Origin: Mesorhizobium_B sp964242945
GTDB lineage: Bacteria > Pseudomonadota > Alphaproteobacteria > Rhizobiales > Rhizobiaceae
Direction of reading: 5' to 3'
DNA: 6,405 nt
Assembly (NCBI GenBank): GCA_964242945.1
Contig: CAXTCF010000206.1
Coordinates: 1 to 6,405 of the forward strand
Shown: positions 5,219 to 6,405 of the stretch, piece after piece
Layout: every line of letters begins with the position of its first letter
Numbering within the stretch: position 1 is the first letter of the stretch
The notes under the pieces: generated by a model
The model's database searches: none
What the model was told of the DNA's origin: nothing
What the model saw: the letters and a program-made list of their open reading frames with translations, nothing else
Translations under genes and position numbers: made by a program

Positions 5219-6392
5219 GATACAAACCCGTGCGCGTGCTGTCGACATGTTGGGCCGGCAGCAGATTGCCGGTGTTCAGAACGCTTTGGTCGAACTGTTC
5301 AAGAACGCGCATGATGCCTACGCGAACCGCATCGCCGTAGACCATTTTGAAGATTTTGGCGCCGACGGCGAAGGGTTCCTGATCGTCCGCGACGATGGCG
5401 TCGGCATGACAGAAACCGACTTCGTCAATAAATGGCTCGTACTTGGGACCGAAAGCAAGGCGATAGCCAGTTCCCTACCCTATAAGCCCAAGAGCGCCGA
5501 GCCTCGTCCCATCACCGGCGAGAAGGGGATCGGGCGCTTGGCGATCGCGCTGCTGGGTGACCAGACCCTTGTCCTCACCCGGGCTGTCAGGGCCGACGGC
5601 GTGCATGATCTCGTGATCGGACTTGTTCACTGGGGCCTGTTTGAAATACCAGGCCTAAACCTGGAAGAGATCGAGATACCGGTCGAGACAGTCGCCGGTG
5701 GTGGCCTACCCGGGGCTGAGGTTCTGGAGCGAATGCGCGGGCAGCTCAAGGCATGCGCCACAAGAGTACACACTGATCATCCAGAAGCCAACGTCGACCG
5801 TGTCATTGCCCAGATAGATGCTTTCGAGCCGGACTTAGCCAGCGTTTACGGTTTTCTCAAGGGAACGGAAGAAGTGCACCTGACGCTCGATCAAGGCGGC
5901 ATCGGTACTCATTTTTTGATTGCCCCTAGCAACCCGGTAATCAAGTTGGATTTGGCAAAAGAGGATCGGGAGGACGACTACGGGTTCCGTAAGCACCTCC
6001 TCGGATTTTCCGACGCGGTCTTCGGCGAAGACAGTTCCCCGCGACTGACGACCTCTTTCCGCCGTTGGAGAAGTGGCGACACTGTCGGGGAAGAACTGCT
6101 CGATCCCGCAACATTCTTTTCCAGGAAGGAATTGATAGAACAGTCCGATCATCTTCTGGACGGAGCTGTCGACGAGTTTGGACAGTTCGCCGGCAAGTTG
6201 CGCGTCTATGACAAGGATTATGATCTCGTCATCCCTTGGGGAGGTGCCAACGGCAAGCAAACAAAATGCGGCCCCTTCACAATCAACTTCGGTTACTTGA
6301 TGGGTCGACCGACTGAGTCGTTGCTGCCGCCGGACACATACCACCCGCTTAGACCCCGTTTCATAAAAGCGGTTAAGGGCGAGACGGGGTGA
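5208..6392 (+). CDS. MORC/MutL-like GHKL ATPase of a restriction-type system, 3' end probably disrupted
   Basis: The product begins with a GHKL (Hsp90/MutL/histidine-kinase) ATPase domain of the kind found in bacterial MORC-like proteins next to methyltransferases. The ATP-binding motifs are clear: N-box ELFKNAHDA (29-37, Glu29, Asn33, Asp36), DDGVGM (62-67) and GEKGIGR (104-110). RARAVDMLGRQQIAGVQNA (8-26) and KWLVLGTESK (75-84) are typical of this family. A second, S5-like segment probably lies beyond about residue 215. These ATPases act as ATP-driven clamps or switches; here the likely role is to couple DNA recognition to cleavage by downstream nucleases. Starts at 5208 and 5211 both overlap the methyltransferase stop, implying translational coupling. 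From memory family members run to roughly 650-800 residues; this one ends at 394. Sequence fits the family through PPDTYH (374-379) and then diverges, where an insertion-sequence-like end begins. It is probably a truncated, inactive gene. Confidence 0.82.
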   Translation: MMARIQTRARAVDMLGRQQIAGVQNALVELFKNAHDAYANRIAVDHFEDFGADGEGFLIVRDDGVGMTETDFVNKWLVLGTESKAIASSLPYKPKSAEPRPITGEKGIGRLAIALLGDQTLVLTRAVRADGVHDLVIGLVHWGLFEIPGLNLEEIEIPVETVAGGGLPGAEVLERMRGQLKACATRVHTDHPEANVDRVIAQIDAFEPDLASVYGFLKGTEEVHLTLDQGGIGTHFLIAPSNPVIKLDLAKEDREDDYGFRKHLLGFSDAVFGEDSSPRLTTSFRRWRSGDTVGEELLDPATFFSRKELIEQSDHLLDGAVDEFGQFAGKLRVYDKDYDLVIPWGGANGKQTKCGPFTINFGYLMGRPTESLLPPDTYHPLRPRFIKAVKGETG

Positions 6393-6405
6393 GCGACAGG
6401 CGGTG
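6352..6405. mobile_element. Probable terminal end of an insertion sequence (IS5-like?) interrupting the ATPase gene
   Basis: From 6352 the sequence GACCCCGTTTCATAAAAG no longer encodes recognisable ATPase protein in any frame. It looks to me like the terminal repeat of IS5-type elements, whose ends often contain GTTTCATAA-like stretches; this is recalled, not searched. The TTA at 6349-6351 just before it would fit a three-base TNA target duplication. The first bases also form an internal inverted repeat (6353-6362 with 6381-6390). The window ends 54 bases in, so no transposase is seen and the element type is uncertain. An alternative is another element type or a deletion junction. Confidence 0.38.

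Noticed and set aside
6388..6405. GGTGAGCGACAGG as the GUGYG-type 5' end of a group II intron
   Set aside because: Coding similarity of the ATPase already ends about 40 bases earlier, and too little sequence remains to see intron structure; an insertion-sequence end fits the junction better.
1..6405. CRISPR arrays, rRNA or tRNA genes
   Set aside because: No regularly spaced repeats and no recognisable RNA gene were seen on either strand.

Overview
The window reads as accessory DNA of an alphaproteobacterium, most likely of the Hyphomicrobiales (rhizobia, Methylobacterium and relatives), carried on a conjugative plasmid or integrative element. The reasons are the GC-rich, GC-ending codon use of positions 1-3215, an ArdC-type antirestriction gene, a mobile-element style toxin-antitoxin pair, and two conserved-looking hypothetical genes. 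No integrase, relaxase or conjugation gene lies inside the window, so the host element is inferred from context only.

Layout. Positions 9-1135 hold two overlapping genes (ATGA overlap): a small exported protein with two cysteines and a charged, helical, probably coiled-coil cytoplasmic protein; neither has a known function. Positions 1203-2034 hold a complete DUF1778/GNAT toxin-antitoxin operon (TacA/TacT or AtaR/AtaT type), with a promoter-like sequence overlapped by a perfect palindrome. A 275-base leader full of inverted repeats (2035-2309) precedes ardC (2310-3215), whose protein has the ArdC ssDNA-binding N-terminal domain and an HELVH metallopeptidase domain.

After ardC, base composition drops from roughly 63% GC to about 50% in the rows I counted by eye, and a different module begins: a convergent vsr gene (3488-3955, minus strand), a divergent C5-cytosine DNA methyltransferase gene (4127-5218), and, overlapping its stop, a MORC/MutL-like GHKL ATPase gene (5208-6392). 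Methyltransferase + Vsr + this ATPase is the proximal half of a predicted restriction-modification-like defence system known from comparative genomics, in which a Z1 helicase, a PD-(D/E)XK protein and an AIPR protein usually follow. Those genes are not in the window.

The ATPase appears broken. Its family-like sequence stops near residue 381, and the last 13 codons are encoded by DNA that looks like the end of an insertion sequence (starting about 6352, after a TTA). The most notable points are this MORC-type system, its apparent disruption by a mobile element, and the clustering of a toxin-antitoxin pair, an antirestriction factor and a modification/defence island within about 5 kb.
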